Assembly: GCA_004352715.1 (NCBI GenBank)
Contig: SCFE01000038.1
Location: 1,097,014-1,161,013 of the forward strand
Direction: 5' to 3'
DNA: 64,000 bases
DNA from: Hofstenia miamia
Taxonomy: Eukaryota; Xenacoelomorpha; Acoela
Positions 24,928 to 37,700 of this stretch are shown in pieces (the first letter of the stretch is position 1; the number at the start of each line of letters is the position of its first letter). The notes below the pieces were generated by a model that did no database searches, was not told the DNA's origin, and saw only the letters and a program-made list of their open reading frames with translations. Position numbers and translations under genes: made by a program.

Positions 24928-26640
24928 ATGTCGCCTTTGTTTTATCATAACACCGTGTTTGACAGTATGTCACTTATCGATGATGTTTATTCATATTTAA
25001 ACTCTCCCGTTTTTCCAAAACTTTATCTATTTCTATTGACTACTACTAATCTTCCAACACAGTGGCATTTTGCCCCTAGTTGCCACATGGGAAATGCGCA
25101 TGACTACTTCTTGTTCTGATCTAATAATCAATCCAACTGTACTAGATTGCAGATTCATGCAGCCTATAGTGATCCAGATATTAGGCTTAATAACTTGACT
25201 CAACGGAAGTAGTCAAGTAACTTCTATTTTGGGCAAATCTATAATGCCGGAAATTGAAGAACGATTGCTGTGCAGTGCAGTGTACTTAGACTTCAAAAAG
25301 GTTTATGAATATATTTTCAGGTGTTTCACGATTAGTCATAATTGACAAGGTTTTGCATTCCTTGGTATGTCTCACGGTTGTGAAAAATTAATACTAACAA
25401 CAATTTTCACAACCATCTCACGAGTAGTCAAGGCAATTGCGGTTAAAGACAATCAAACAATAGTTGATAGTTTTATTGACTTAACACCAACGGGATTATG
25501 TTTTTTTGTTAAACCGCTAATAACAATTATTTACGCTAAAACAGAATTCAAAGCAAGATATATTTCATAAAAAAGTACTGTTTTCAATTACAGGTAGTTC
25601 ACTGTATTACTGTAAAGGAAATGGACAGCAAAATGATCTCGAATGTAGGAAACGTCATCGTGAGACGTCAGCTTAAGTAATCGTTGGCAACGTTTTATGG
25701 TTCATAATAGTTTTTCTTCTCCCCAGAAAGTTGCGAGCTAAGTTCCTCAAGGAAGTAGGGATCATTGCTTCGATGTCACTACTACTCTGATGTCTACCTG
25801 TTGGCAAATGGCAGTAAGATTTATCTTTTTTGTCGCAAACTTAAAGCTGTTGAAGTTTAATCATCATATATGGCATACCACTTCATTCAGTGGGCTTTTT
25901 TGCCTTGTCTATTGACAACTTCCCTTAGTATCTGACCTCGGTATAGTAATCAATGACAAACTTTCTTGACCTTCTCTTGTGAATAGCGTCTCTAAGGCTC
26001 TAACTGTCTTTATGTTCTAAAACGTTATACCATACACCTACAAATGACATCAAATATTGCCATTTCCAGTTTATCATACTTTCTGTTGTTCCTTAGTGTA
26101 CCCTCGGCCTAATGAACTTACTGAACGGTACGTAAACTCGAATTGCTCCAGATGCGCGCATCCAGCTATGAAAACAACCTTCTATGCTTGCTTTCTTCTA
26201 TTGATATAATTCAGTTTGATAATAGATCTGCACCATTTAGAATATATTATATCAGTAACTCCACAAATGACCTACCTTCCTTCTAGCAATAAAGTGATGT
26301 TTAATCGCTCAAACCGATATCTTGTTCTTTCACCACATTTTCAAACATGCGAACTTTCTAATTATTCATTCCAATATTGACCTTTTCTTTTCTCATGGCT
26401 TTTTTTAGGAAATCACTAAAGGTCTACCTACTGTCCTCAGTGACATTTTGACTACCAACGTTCCTGTTTGTGAAACATAAAAACATCTTTAGCAATGTAT
26501 AAATTTTATTATTATAATTGTAATTTGTGTCTATTATGATTTTTACATGTATTAATGAAAAACTCCTTTTAAAGAAATTAATTTATAAACCTACCACGCA
26601 TCGTCCTGTTGACATGTGGTAGGTTGTAACTCCAGTACCG
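24928..26640 (+). pseudogene. Second degenerate LINE (jockey-like) copy
   Basis: The plus strand reads VYLDFKKVYEY at about 25275, the RT block x-Y-L-D-F-x-K-A-F-D. SSPQKVAS followed by VPQGS lies at about 25715-25760, the block S-S-x-x-x-V-T-S-G-V-P-Q-G-S. SKIYLF lies near 25815 and KAL near 25990, like the connecting region after the active site. Frames shift repeatedly and the DD dyad is lost. A 10-bp perfect inverted repeat (AACCTACCAC / GTGGTAGGTT) at about 26589-26626 may belong to the 3' end. Both boundaries are uncertain. Confidence 0.55.
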
Positions 26641-27271
26641 GGCTTCAATTCTTTTCAAAAAGAAAAAAATGCCAACACCGTTAAGACATGGTAATGATCA
26701 CATCTGAGGTGCATACATTTGTGAAGGATATAAAATTGCTAAGAACATGTTGAAATGTTTGTAAGGTTATATTTTAAGCATATTAAGTTAGAAATATTTA
26801 TAGCATGCTGAAAATATAAAATCATTATTTCCATCAATGATAATTATGATATTCTCTAAGAGTAAGCAATAATATTTGAATTGTTTTGCATTAAAACAAT
26901 GTTTATTCATGGAAAGCAAGCAGTTATCATTTCTTTGTACATTAGCCTCAATCAAAGTAGGTAATATTTAACTATACATGCATAAATTCTTCATATATTC
27001 TTAATTTATTCTTTTGAATTTTTGTTTATAACGTGTGTTTATCTTGATCGTGAAACTGAATGACTTCTTTGATATTATTTACACTATGGATTTTGAGGTG
27101 TAAATATAAAATGGAAATTTCACATGTCTACTTTACTATATTTTTACATTCGCTTGAAAATTCTTGTTTCAAAAGAATGTATACATACATTTTTTATTTG
27201 ATTTTAAATGAGATAAAATAAATATCTGTAAATTTTCCTTAGCATAGTTTTGTGCGCAAAGTTCTATTTAC

Positions 27272-27286
27272 TTTACTTCCTTTTAG
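27272..27286 (+). promoter_or_regulatory. Splice-acceptor-like site just before SWEET start codon
   Basis: A pyrimidine-rich tract ending CTTCCTTTTAG stops at 27286, with the start codon at 27298. It could be the end of a 5' UTR intron or a spliced-leader trans-splice acceptor. Confidence 0.4.
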
Positions 27287-27297
27287 TGTTATGTGTA

Positions 27298-27770
27298 ATG
27301 GGCGAAATGTTTACTTTATTTGAAATCGATATGCAGTTATCGGATGTTATCGCTGTCACAGCCATGTGTCTTTCTATCAGTATGATCCTTACAGGACTGT
27401 AGGTGTTGTTTTTATCACAGGAACATGTTTAACATTGTTTTTAGTCCTCTTTGTGCACAAATACGGCGAGAGGGCACCGCTCATGTTCAACTCTTTCCAT
27501 TTGTAGCATTCTTCACAAAGTAGGATTTATTTTTAAATTACTTACTACTTAAAAAGCTATTCAATGGTGAAGATTCAAACAAATTATCAAAGCTATAAAT
27601 GTCTTCATTAAATTTCATTTCATTTTTTGTCTGACAGTGCAAGATGAAAATTTATTACTATGTTTCTTAATTCAGCGCTGTTGTAGTCTAGCTTATAAGT
27701 TTTTGTTGTTGTTTGGCATTCAGAGACAATTATATTATGTGGCCTAATGCATGAAAATGTGTTGCTTCAT

Positions 27771-27818
<48 letters not shown>

Positions 27819-28723
27819 AACGCACTTGGTCAATTTTTATATTTTACACATACTTTCAATTGCAAGAACATTGCCCTTTATTATATTTATAGATTTAAGT
27901 TTTTTTGTTTACATACTTTGGAAATCGGAATGTTTAAATAGTATCTATTTAAATATAATGTTAGCTTGCTTGGATCCTTTTAAGATTTGTTAGAATTTTT
28001 GCTACTAATTCTCTTTGGTGTGTATAAGTATATTTTGTTTTAATAGAATTAAAGGAATTATGTGTAATGCTTTACCGTGTTTTTCCATATATATATATAT
28101 ATATATAAATTTCTTCCATGCTTAAACGGACCGGCCTGCTACGGGATTGATAATTTGTTAACCTGCCCGGTGTCCCAGCAGTACTGTACTCTGAAGCAAA
28201 CTAAGTTTTTGAATAGAATTATCTTTTCTAGTAAATTTTTTTGCTTTATTAGTCACTTATTCCACTAATATATTTGATAGAATTCTTATAATTGATTCGA
28301 GACATTTCAAAATAATAATACCTTTGTAAAATATTTATGGTCATAGTAATTTAGAAGCTGATGACTGTCTTTCACACAAATTCTCAGCCTTCTAATTTAT
28401 TTTTATCACTGCAAATATCTCGTTTAATACTCCTAAAAGGCTCGACATTTCGGCACATGTTTACTAAATTTACTGAATTTAGAGCCTCAAAATACCACTG
28501 ATATACATATATATATATATATATATATANNNNNNNNNNNNNNNNNNNNNNNNNNNNNNNNNNNNNNNNNNNNNNNNNNNNNNNNNNNNNNNNNNNNNNN
28601 NNNNNNNNNNNNNNNNNNNNNNNNNNNNNNNNNNNNNNNNNNNNNNNNNNNNNNNNNNNNNNNNNNNNNNNNNNNNNNNNNNNNNNNNNNNNNNNNNNNN
28701 NNNNNNNNNNNNNNNNNNCACAG

Positions 28724-28764
<41 letters not shown>

Positions 28765-31700
28765 AAACTATGTAATCACTGAATAAATATATGTTTAGCG
28801 CTGCACAAATCTGTTTATCTATGCGAAATTTGTGTATTACTGTACACTAAGAAAGTTTTAATAGTAAACACTGGGTTCGTTTTTGAAACAGAAAATTTAA
28901 TCTACTCAATATTTTTGCTGTTATTGTTTTCTGGTGTTTAATGGCAATGCTGTAGATTTTTCTGTATATTTGATAACCTTAAGTTTAGTAATTAGAATTA
29001 AATTTGTTAAAATTTTGTATTTAATTTAGTTTCGCATGTGAATTTTTTATGTATATTTAAAGTTTAATGTGTTTTTGTAAATACAGTTGATTCCTTTAGC
29101 AAACTCCTTGGTATGAGTTTGTATTCAATCCATTACTGCTTTATATATATTAAACAGTTCTTGTCTCAAAGTTGTAAAAAATTTCACAATCAAGAACAAC
29201 TCGAATAACAGGACCCTTAACCAATGCAATAGTGTAAAATATATACCTTGAAGATAATTCTCATCTATCTAGGTTTGTGAAAATCTTGTAATTGTCTAAA
29301 TCTTAACATCTGGTAGCCCTTGCAGTGTATTGAATATAGTGTCACTGTTTCCTACATGTGCATTGCGAAATACATTGAGAGACAAGTTTAATTGTAGGTC
29401 CACCCATTTGTTCCAATATCTTAATTAAAATAAGTCGATTTTAAAAGTTGATTTACGTTTTGATCACTTTCAATTTCTATTTTCTGTTTTTAGAATGGAT
29501 TCCGAAGTTCTTGCTACCGCTTTTATTGAGCGAAAGCAAAAGTATTTGTCACTCTTGAGTGCCAATAAAAACAGTAATTTACAAATCATTTACAAAATCT
29601 AGAATAACATCGTCGAATTACCTGTGCACAATGATTTTTTGTACTTATGCATTAAGCAAAAAAACAACAGTTATGTGTAACTAGAATTCAGTTCCTCGAA
29701 TATGCAGTCCCATCATGCTTTTCTCTTTAAAACACCTACTTTAAATTCATTCTCATAAAGCCGTAGTATATAGTTTACTTAAAGAATTTTAATAAAATAA
29801 TTTAAAGTTTTTCAAGCTGTGAGTATAAATTGCACAGCGGGCGCTCAACAAACATTTTAGCATTTGTCAATGACGCGATCTTTCTTGTAGCATATGAATT
29901 TTTGCTTCAAGTTTCCTTGAAATTGCTATCAAATCACATTTGGATTTGTTCCAAGAAACGATAACATATTAATACCTTTCGACTCTTAAATTTTGTTGAA
30001 AATATTTTTCACTACAGAAGAAATGCTTCAATTGCAAATGATTTGTTTAACAGGTGATTGGTGGGATGTGGTTTGTATTAGCGCTTGTGATAGATCACAA
30101 GCGGAATGGTATGAAAGAAAAATTGAAGAGAAGAAGCGTCAACAACGAATTCCTAAGTCTGCGGAATATATCGTGATTGCAGATCCGGAGCATTTAACCA
30201 AAAGCAATGGACTTGCGACGATTAATGCCATGTACGAACTTCATCAACAGCAACTTCTTTCCGAAAGTAAAAACTATGAGCTGCATTGCAAAATTTAATA
30301 AAGTATCTTTAAATTTTACTTATAGCCGAGGGACGGATGGGACCATAAATTTTTTTTCCATGGGTATTGATCATTTAAGCATCTATTAATAGAAACAAGG
30401 AGGTAACACTAGCAAACCATGGTAAAAGTTTTAATATCGATGTTTGCGTTTTTTTAAGTGATGTACCATTCAGTTAACGCTTTACCGATATGAATTGGTC
30501 CCACTTATGTGTCTAAATTACAGTCATTCATAATCAATTTGATTTATTACGGCGATCTTGTAATTTTATTCGAACTAAATGTATAACCATTAGTGCCCGA
30601 AATCAGAAACAAACAGATTGTATTTTTATCCAAAAATGCCTGAAATGTTGTAAAAACCAGGAAAACGGTATTTAAATGAGAAACGAAGATTTATAAGAAT
30701 ACTAAAATAATACTTACGTCAAGCATACTACATACTACAGAAAATACGCATTAGAAGCCATAAAACATCAATTTTGACGTAAAATAACTCTTCCAAAATC
30801 TCGCGAATGCGGGCATATTTTTAACAATACAGTTACCTCTGGTGCCCTCCATACATAATTCGATGAAATTTTTTATCATAAGATACTTCATTTTGTGTTC
30901 AAAAATTGCCAAAATTATTCATTTTTTGTTTAAAATCCAATATTATTTTGTTTAAAATTCTCATTTACAAGGGTCAGGACGATTGCATTTGAAAAAGGAG
31001 GTAACCCCCGCATCATGTAACTGTTTCTGTATGAAATATATGTCAGCAGTTGTAAAATTGATAAAAATGATTATTCTAGCTCAAGTATTTTTCAAAAAGT
31101 CGGCTATTTAAAACTTTAGCAAGCCCTTCGAAACATTAGTTGCGAATTCTGAAGCATCAACATGCTTTTCGGGTGTATCAATTTCACGCGTCTACTTTGT
31201 AATATAATTTTAACAAATCATAACAAAGGAAGACAAAAATTGCTTCCATCATATAGTCAATGCATCAATGTTCATCAAATGAATATTATCTGTTTTTCTA
31301 TTCTAATAGTCTGTTGTTTAAGCAATTTAGGATTTATTCAAAATTTAAATCAATAATTTTAATCATTTTTAACAATTTATTGCACTTTCGACTAATTTTA
31401 AGCATATATGTTCATTGCGCTGCAAATTTTTGTTTCACAATTTGAAATAATATAAATTCCATAAGTACGTGTTATTATAAATCTTCAACAATGGTTTTTT
31501 TATATTGGAATTTTTCGGGTGAGTAACCCAAACGATACATCATAGTCAGACTTTCAAAATGGTCTGGAAACCCGTTTAGTGAATATGTAGCAAATGCTTA
31601 TTGTAAATTTTGTTTATAATTTTAATTTTTTTATTTGTTTTGCAATGCGTTGCTTATAGAAAAGGTTCTTTTGATGCATGGTGGTGGATACAGCGGTCGC

Positions 31701-34700
31701 TTACCCCAAGCTAGTATCTATGGAAAGCCATTTGTTCAGTTACCTTGTCAATTACAGCTTCCTAACGAATCCATTATTTACTTAGATTCCTTTGAAGTAT
31801 TATTAATTAACTTTATGGAAATCCCAAAGTTGATGCATCCCGGTGTATTTATTACAGGTATTTCAATGAGTACCAACTTTTAAAAGGTGGAATCAAAATG
31901 CTAAATTTTACAATCTCAATTAAGTATTTTGTTGAATTACCGCAGTAGTAGCGTTTTAGAACTAACTTTCTAAGCTAAATTAAGTGAACTTTTGCCCTTT
32001 AATTACACAACACTATTATCAATAAATGCTGCAAAGTAAGATAATAATATATATTGTCATTCCGGGTGCTCATTGTTTATTCGAAGGTTCGGATGTTTTT
32101 GAAACTTTTCCTGTTCTTTCCAATATTTTTCTGCCATCAGATAGAATAGTAAGCTTAGCAACACCCTCTAATTTGGATGTGGCTTCGTCACATGGTGTAT
32201 TTACCCTAGAGAACGTTCCTGATGCAACATCATCTCTTTATTCTCAAGTCTGTACATTTGTTTAGATTAAATCGTATTACGTTTGTGCCTAACTAAAGGC
32301 GATGTCGTTTACTTAAAATATAATTGAATATTTTCAGATGTCCAATCACCAATACTGATTGTTGAATGTAACTTTTCAATTCATCGGCCACTTTATATTA
32401 ACTAAATAATTTACTTTGCATCTCGGATTATCCAAGTTTATATGTGTTCACATCCATGATAAGATTTTGAATACAATTAATAAAATGGCAAATTTCATTT
32501 CGTTTATGAATAGCCGTAATATATAAGCCTTCAACACTTCTATACAATATTTATCCTAAAAAGAACCAATCTGCATTTTTAAATTCATAAAATTACGCAA
32601 ATTTACAGACTGCTTGTCATCAATTTCTGCATAAAAAGCCAAAAAGAGACTGCTTGTCATCAATTTCTGCATAAAAAGCCAAAAAGCCTCCTATTGTCGA
32701 CACCGGGAGCTAGCCATGTGTTCAGAAACGGTGACAAAATGTGTTTCACTGATGGCTCTTATTACATTGGGGTTGAACCATGCAAAGATTTGGTGAACTG
32801 GTATGTGGACAATTCCACAGAGATTCCTGACAAAGAGATTGAAGCGTGGAGAGATTTTCTGTTTCCCATGACTAAGGACTTTAATGTTAGTATTTATTTT
32901 GATTATTTTTTTCACTAATTCAGTAGTTTTTCTAATCCTTTGCAACGCTCAAGCATGTTGTCTATTACTTCATAAAGCTTGTCTCAAGATTGAAAAAGGA
33001 TTTTTGAATTTCAACATTGAAAGTTCTTATATCCAAAGAGATCTTTTTCTGTTTTTGATTGGCAATAATGTGCTTCACTTTCTGTACATTTCACTTTTAC
33101 AGATTTTTTCCACCTTGTTCCACAATTTATTGTTAATATGCTATTTTGAATATGATAAATATGATTGCATTGCGTGGAGAAAGAAATTGCAAAGCCATCC
33201 TCTATATTTACCACATGTAATTGTATTTAAAAGTGTTAGTTTAGGAAGAACAAGCTGAATTTTCGTTTCAGCCCCTTTTGGCAAAGCGAATATTGGAGAT
33301 AGTAGCACTTTTCAATGCAGATTACAACCACATTGGAACATTGAGAGAATACATCACACATTTCTGCTCAAGCAGTTCTATCCTTTCAAAAGTATGGGGA
33401 ATAAAGAATGAGATCTGTTTTCTAGGTGGCTCCACTGTGCACTCATCAACTTCAATTCAACCGCCATGTGTATTGGACAATACACATATTAGTGCAATTG
33501 GAGTTAGCATTCCAAGTGGATGTGTCTTATCTAATGTTAACATATCTATGGTAGCTTGACTAGCCCTCTTTTTTCAATTTTACAATAAATTAAATTAGTT
33601 GATTGTAAGTTGTATAAAATGTATATACATGTTTTCAAAATCTATTATTTGTGCCTGGCAAGAATACCATTGTTTTTTTAGCTATTATCAATTTTCCCGT
33701 TATGCATTGCGTATAGAACTTGCAATAATCATTCCGGTGTTGTAAAAGCTTGAATTTGCGGTAGTTAAAATCTTTTGACGTTAGATATCAATGTTATGTT
33801 TGTTGAAAAAATATGGCCTCCTATCACATCTGAGTAGCCGGCTCTACATGTTATTTAATTTCTTAAAATGTTCCTAAATTTCCATCAGTAACATTTATTA
33901 TTAATCAATTAATTGCAGTGATATACTTTTATATGCATTTATAGATGGCATGAATTACTACACTCCTTAGAAAATCGATTTGCCTAGTCCGCTACCATAT
34001 GTATTTTAAGCCAATTCAATTGCCTAAAGATTGCCTTTTACACACAGCTTGTATAGAAATTCATGGCGAGGAGAAGTTCGTGACTATCGCTATAGGTGTT
34101 TTTGATGACATTAAGCGTGAAGGAACGCTAGAAACGCTTTCGTTGCTACAATTTTCAATTTCTTCTTTATTTTTCCATGTCTTCCAAACAAAGGTATTGA
34201 AGTATTTTATGCAATATAATAACTTGTACATCGAAACCCAATTCAATTCTAGTATGTTTAATGACTTAACTTTTTCGAATAACCCTTTAGATCAAAAAGC
34301 GCAAACTTAAGATTGTGTCTAAATCTGCCGCACTTAATGGTTAAATGCACTGGCAAGACGCTTCTAGAACTTCTTTTGCAGTCTTTACTACTTTAAATAA
34401 AAGGTAGTGGTTACAATGCTCACTCACGTGAAAATTTGTTTGCAACCGTAATAGGTTCAATCCAGTTTTCCATTTAATTCTTGATTTTTGAAAAATTTAG
34501 AATGAGCTGTATCGATTTTCATTCACAATACATATTACATTTTTGTACTAGCAAAAAGTTTTGATTAAGATCTGATTTGAATGACATGTTTTATTCAACT
34601 TTTTTACAGAATAATATCAAAATATTCCAGAAACAAAATTTTCTTTCTGAAAATAAATGTTTATTCATTATGATTAGTATTACATTTTGTGAATTTTTTT

Positions 34701-37700
34701 AATTGTGTCAACATTTAGAATAATGAAGATCTCTTCTCAATCAAAGGAAAGCATAATTTGTGGACCCTACGCTTGTTCAAATGCTGCCCCACTCAGGAAA
34801 CAAGCCTTGAAAACACATTAGAGCTTTTGAAATGTTTTAATGTAAACGAAAACGATAAAGAAAAGATCGTGTGGAATGTAGAAGAACGCTTCTCAATGCA
34901 CGAATTAGGCCGTTTCAAGAAATTGAACTTTTAAATAATGTATATTTGTACTGTATTTCTTATCTGTTACATAGTGTATACTATATTTTCTAACAATCGT
35001 GTACATTTGAGCTGGTGCAATATGTAAATATATTAATATCAGGGTTTTCTCTAGCTCCATTAACTACGCGTTCGAGTAAAAAATGAATCCGTGTTTGGTG
35101 ATGCGACGTTTGTCAAAATAATATTGTGAGGCATCTTGCACTAACCTACAATCAATTTGAACATTTAATGCTGCTGTTAAAATTGAATGTTATAATACAT
35201 TCTTCGCTGCTGCTTTTGACTGACGAAAAACTATAATTAATGAAATATTTCCAAATACCAATGTCTTCACCATTGATTTAACCTTTAACTGTATTATATT
35301 AATTGTTTGTCAATTGTGTTTTTAGCTGCGTTTTATGGACTAAATATGGCATTTTAATTCACGACAACGCCATTCTCTTTGTTAATCTGTTTGGATCGAT
35401 TCTCGAGGCGATCTATGTGCTTGTCTATTTTCTTCACACAAATAATAAGGTATTTATATTTTAACTGACAGTCATTGTATTTCATCATTATCGATGTTTT
35501 TCGTTTCCCTTTGTCAAACAGAATACAGCATGTATTTTCCTTAGTACAGGCAAATGGTATTTTATTAGGTTTTTACTTTAACTTATAGTTGTGAATATTT
35601 TCAGTTGGTTTTTTGGAACTAAGGGAGTTTAAAATATGATCTCATCTGAAATACTTTTTTTGTGTTTTGCTTTCAAGTCATTAAAATCGAAGTTTTGACG
35701 CCTGATTTAATATTAAGATTATTGGTATTTTAAAAAATTGAAATATGATAGTTATGCTAATTATTAAAATATTCCAAATATGAGAAGGATTTTTCATTTT
35801 AAACTTGTAAACCGATTATCTGTTGAACGCCGGTTATTCCTTGGCATTTTAAAACCTCACCATCAGCAATCAATATGATTTTCGATTCAATGTTCTCTTT
35901 AGTGATTGATCAAGACATGAAAAAACTGCCTTCTTAAACGTTCTAGTGTTAAGTGATTTTGATAGAGGCCTGTCACTAATTAGTGCTAGAATGAGCTAGG
36001 TTATTACGTGTGTTGAATTTGTTGGCTCAGAGTGGTCAAGTGTTACTACTTAGAAAGTTTTTACCTCCCTTAGAAATCGCGTTAGGATGATCCAGTATCT
36101 TAGTTATTAATTCACTTTGAAAATGATCGCTATCACTTTTTGCCGTTAGAAAAAAGCTTTTTATATCACTATATTTGTCATCCATTATTCTGACGTCAAA
36201 TTTATTTTGCTACCAAATCTATAGTCAATTTTCTTATGATTTTTATTTTACTATTTGCGCTGTTGTGGCATTACATTAAATTTGCAAATGCTATAAATGT
36301 AATATAGTCAAATCTCATTACTATGCCACCCGTAAGGACTAAGCAAAAGTGGCATAGTAGCAAGAGTGGCATAGTAACGAGAGTTTGCAACAGCAAGTTT
36401 ATTATCGTCGGGACTGAGGAGAAATGGCATAATAGCGAGAGTGGCATAGTAGCGAGATTTGACTGTAGTTGGGGAGGGCCAGCTAATACATGTTGCGAAT
36501 AACATAACTTGTGTTTTAGGGGCAGGTGTATCGTTATTGCGCGGCTTCAGCGTTTTTCATTTTCCCTATTCTTACTTACATTCGTCTTGGTTACGGCCAA
36601 CATGCTACCACAGTAAAAATCCTCGGTTCTATGTGTCAAGTTGCTTGTGTGATTACATTTGGTTCACCACTGGCCGCTGTGGTTTGTTATTATAATAGCA
36701 TCCCTAAAGCCTCGATTACACTATGCAATTCGTTAATTGAGGTCGTTTAATTAAAGAATCAACGTCTTGGTTACGGCCAACATGCTACCACAGTAAAAAT
36801 CCTCGGTTCTATGTGTCAAGTTGCTTGTGTGATTACATTTGGTTCACCACTGGCCGCTGTGGTTTGTTATTATAATAGCATCCCTAAAGCCTCGATTACA
36901 CTATGCAATTCGTTAATTGAGGTCGTTTAATTAAAGAATCACTTTTATTGGAATTACCTCATAGTATAGTCAAAGTTATGATTGAGTCTTGTATAGTGGA
37001 ATCTTTGCTTAAGGATGACTTTATATTATTTTCCAGGCTATTTTCATATTATATCTACATGTACAAATAGTGCTAGCATTCTTTTTCTTTCGTTCCAACT
37101 TGTGTTACTAATCCCATAGCAATCTTATTACGTTCTATTTCGTGTTTTTCTGCCTTCTTGTTGGTAAATGCCTAAGGTTCTGCGAGACGATATATTTTCA
37201 TGAGATTTACTGGGACGAGAAAACTCAATGGGGCTGGGACGACTATGGGACTGGGATCTGGTACCTAATATTAATAATAATTTTTGCTAATTTCGCTGAA
37301 TAATGAAAGCTAAAATATGGAACCAGACAATTTCGTGGGATTGAGTGAGATTGGGAGCATGAAAATCCTGGCTCCGCAGAAGCCTACTACAGCCTTTGCT
37401 ATAAAATTAGATCGATTACTTTATCGCGGTTTTCTGTGGATCTTTCGCTCTAATTCATCCTACCTCTTTCTGTTAATCACAGGTGATCTATTACCCATTT
37501 CAATTTTCCTTAATTACATTGATTTACTCTTTTTAAATTAACTCCTTTTTAGAACTCTGCGACTTCTATATTTACAGTATAAGTTGCTTGAGTTTTCTCC
37601 TGAAACTTTAAATCCCGTTCTTCAGCTAAATTTCCTTTTCTCCCCCTCGACTTCAGGATGATTCGCGTCATTCTCATGCTAATTTCATCATATGGCACCT

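Noticed and set aside
27747-27993. Open frames with repeated IY residues
   Set aside because: Translation of an (AT)n microsatellite in a SWEET intron.
28384-28731. Minus-strand frame of 115 codons
   Set aside because: Mostly gap N and translated AT repeat.
33011-33258. Overlapping frames between FPGT exons 5 and 6
   Set aside because: They lie in an intron; the exons on either side join in phase without them.
36308-36505. Minus-strand frame containing a repeated SRYYATLA motif
   Set aside because: Translation of the internal repeats of the pogo-like MITE, not a gene.
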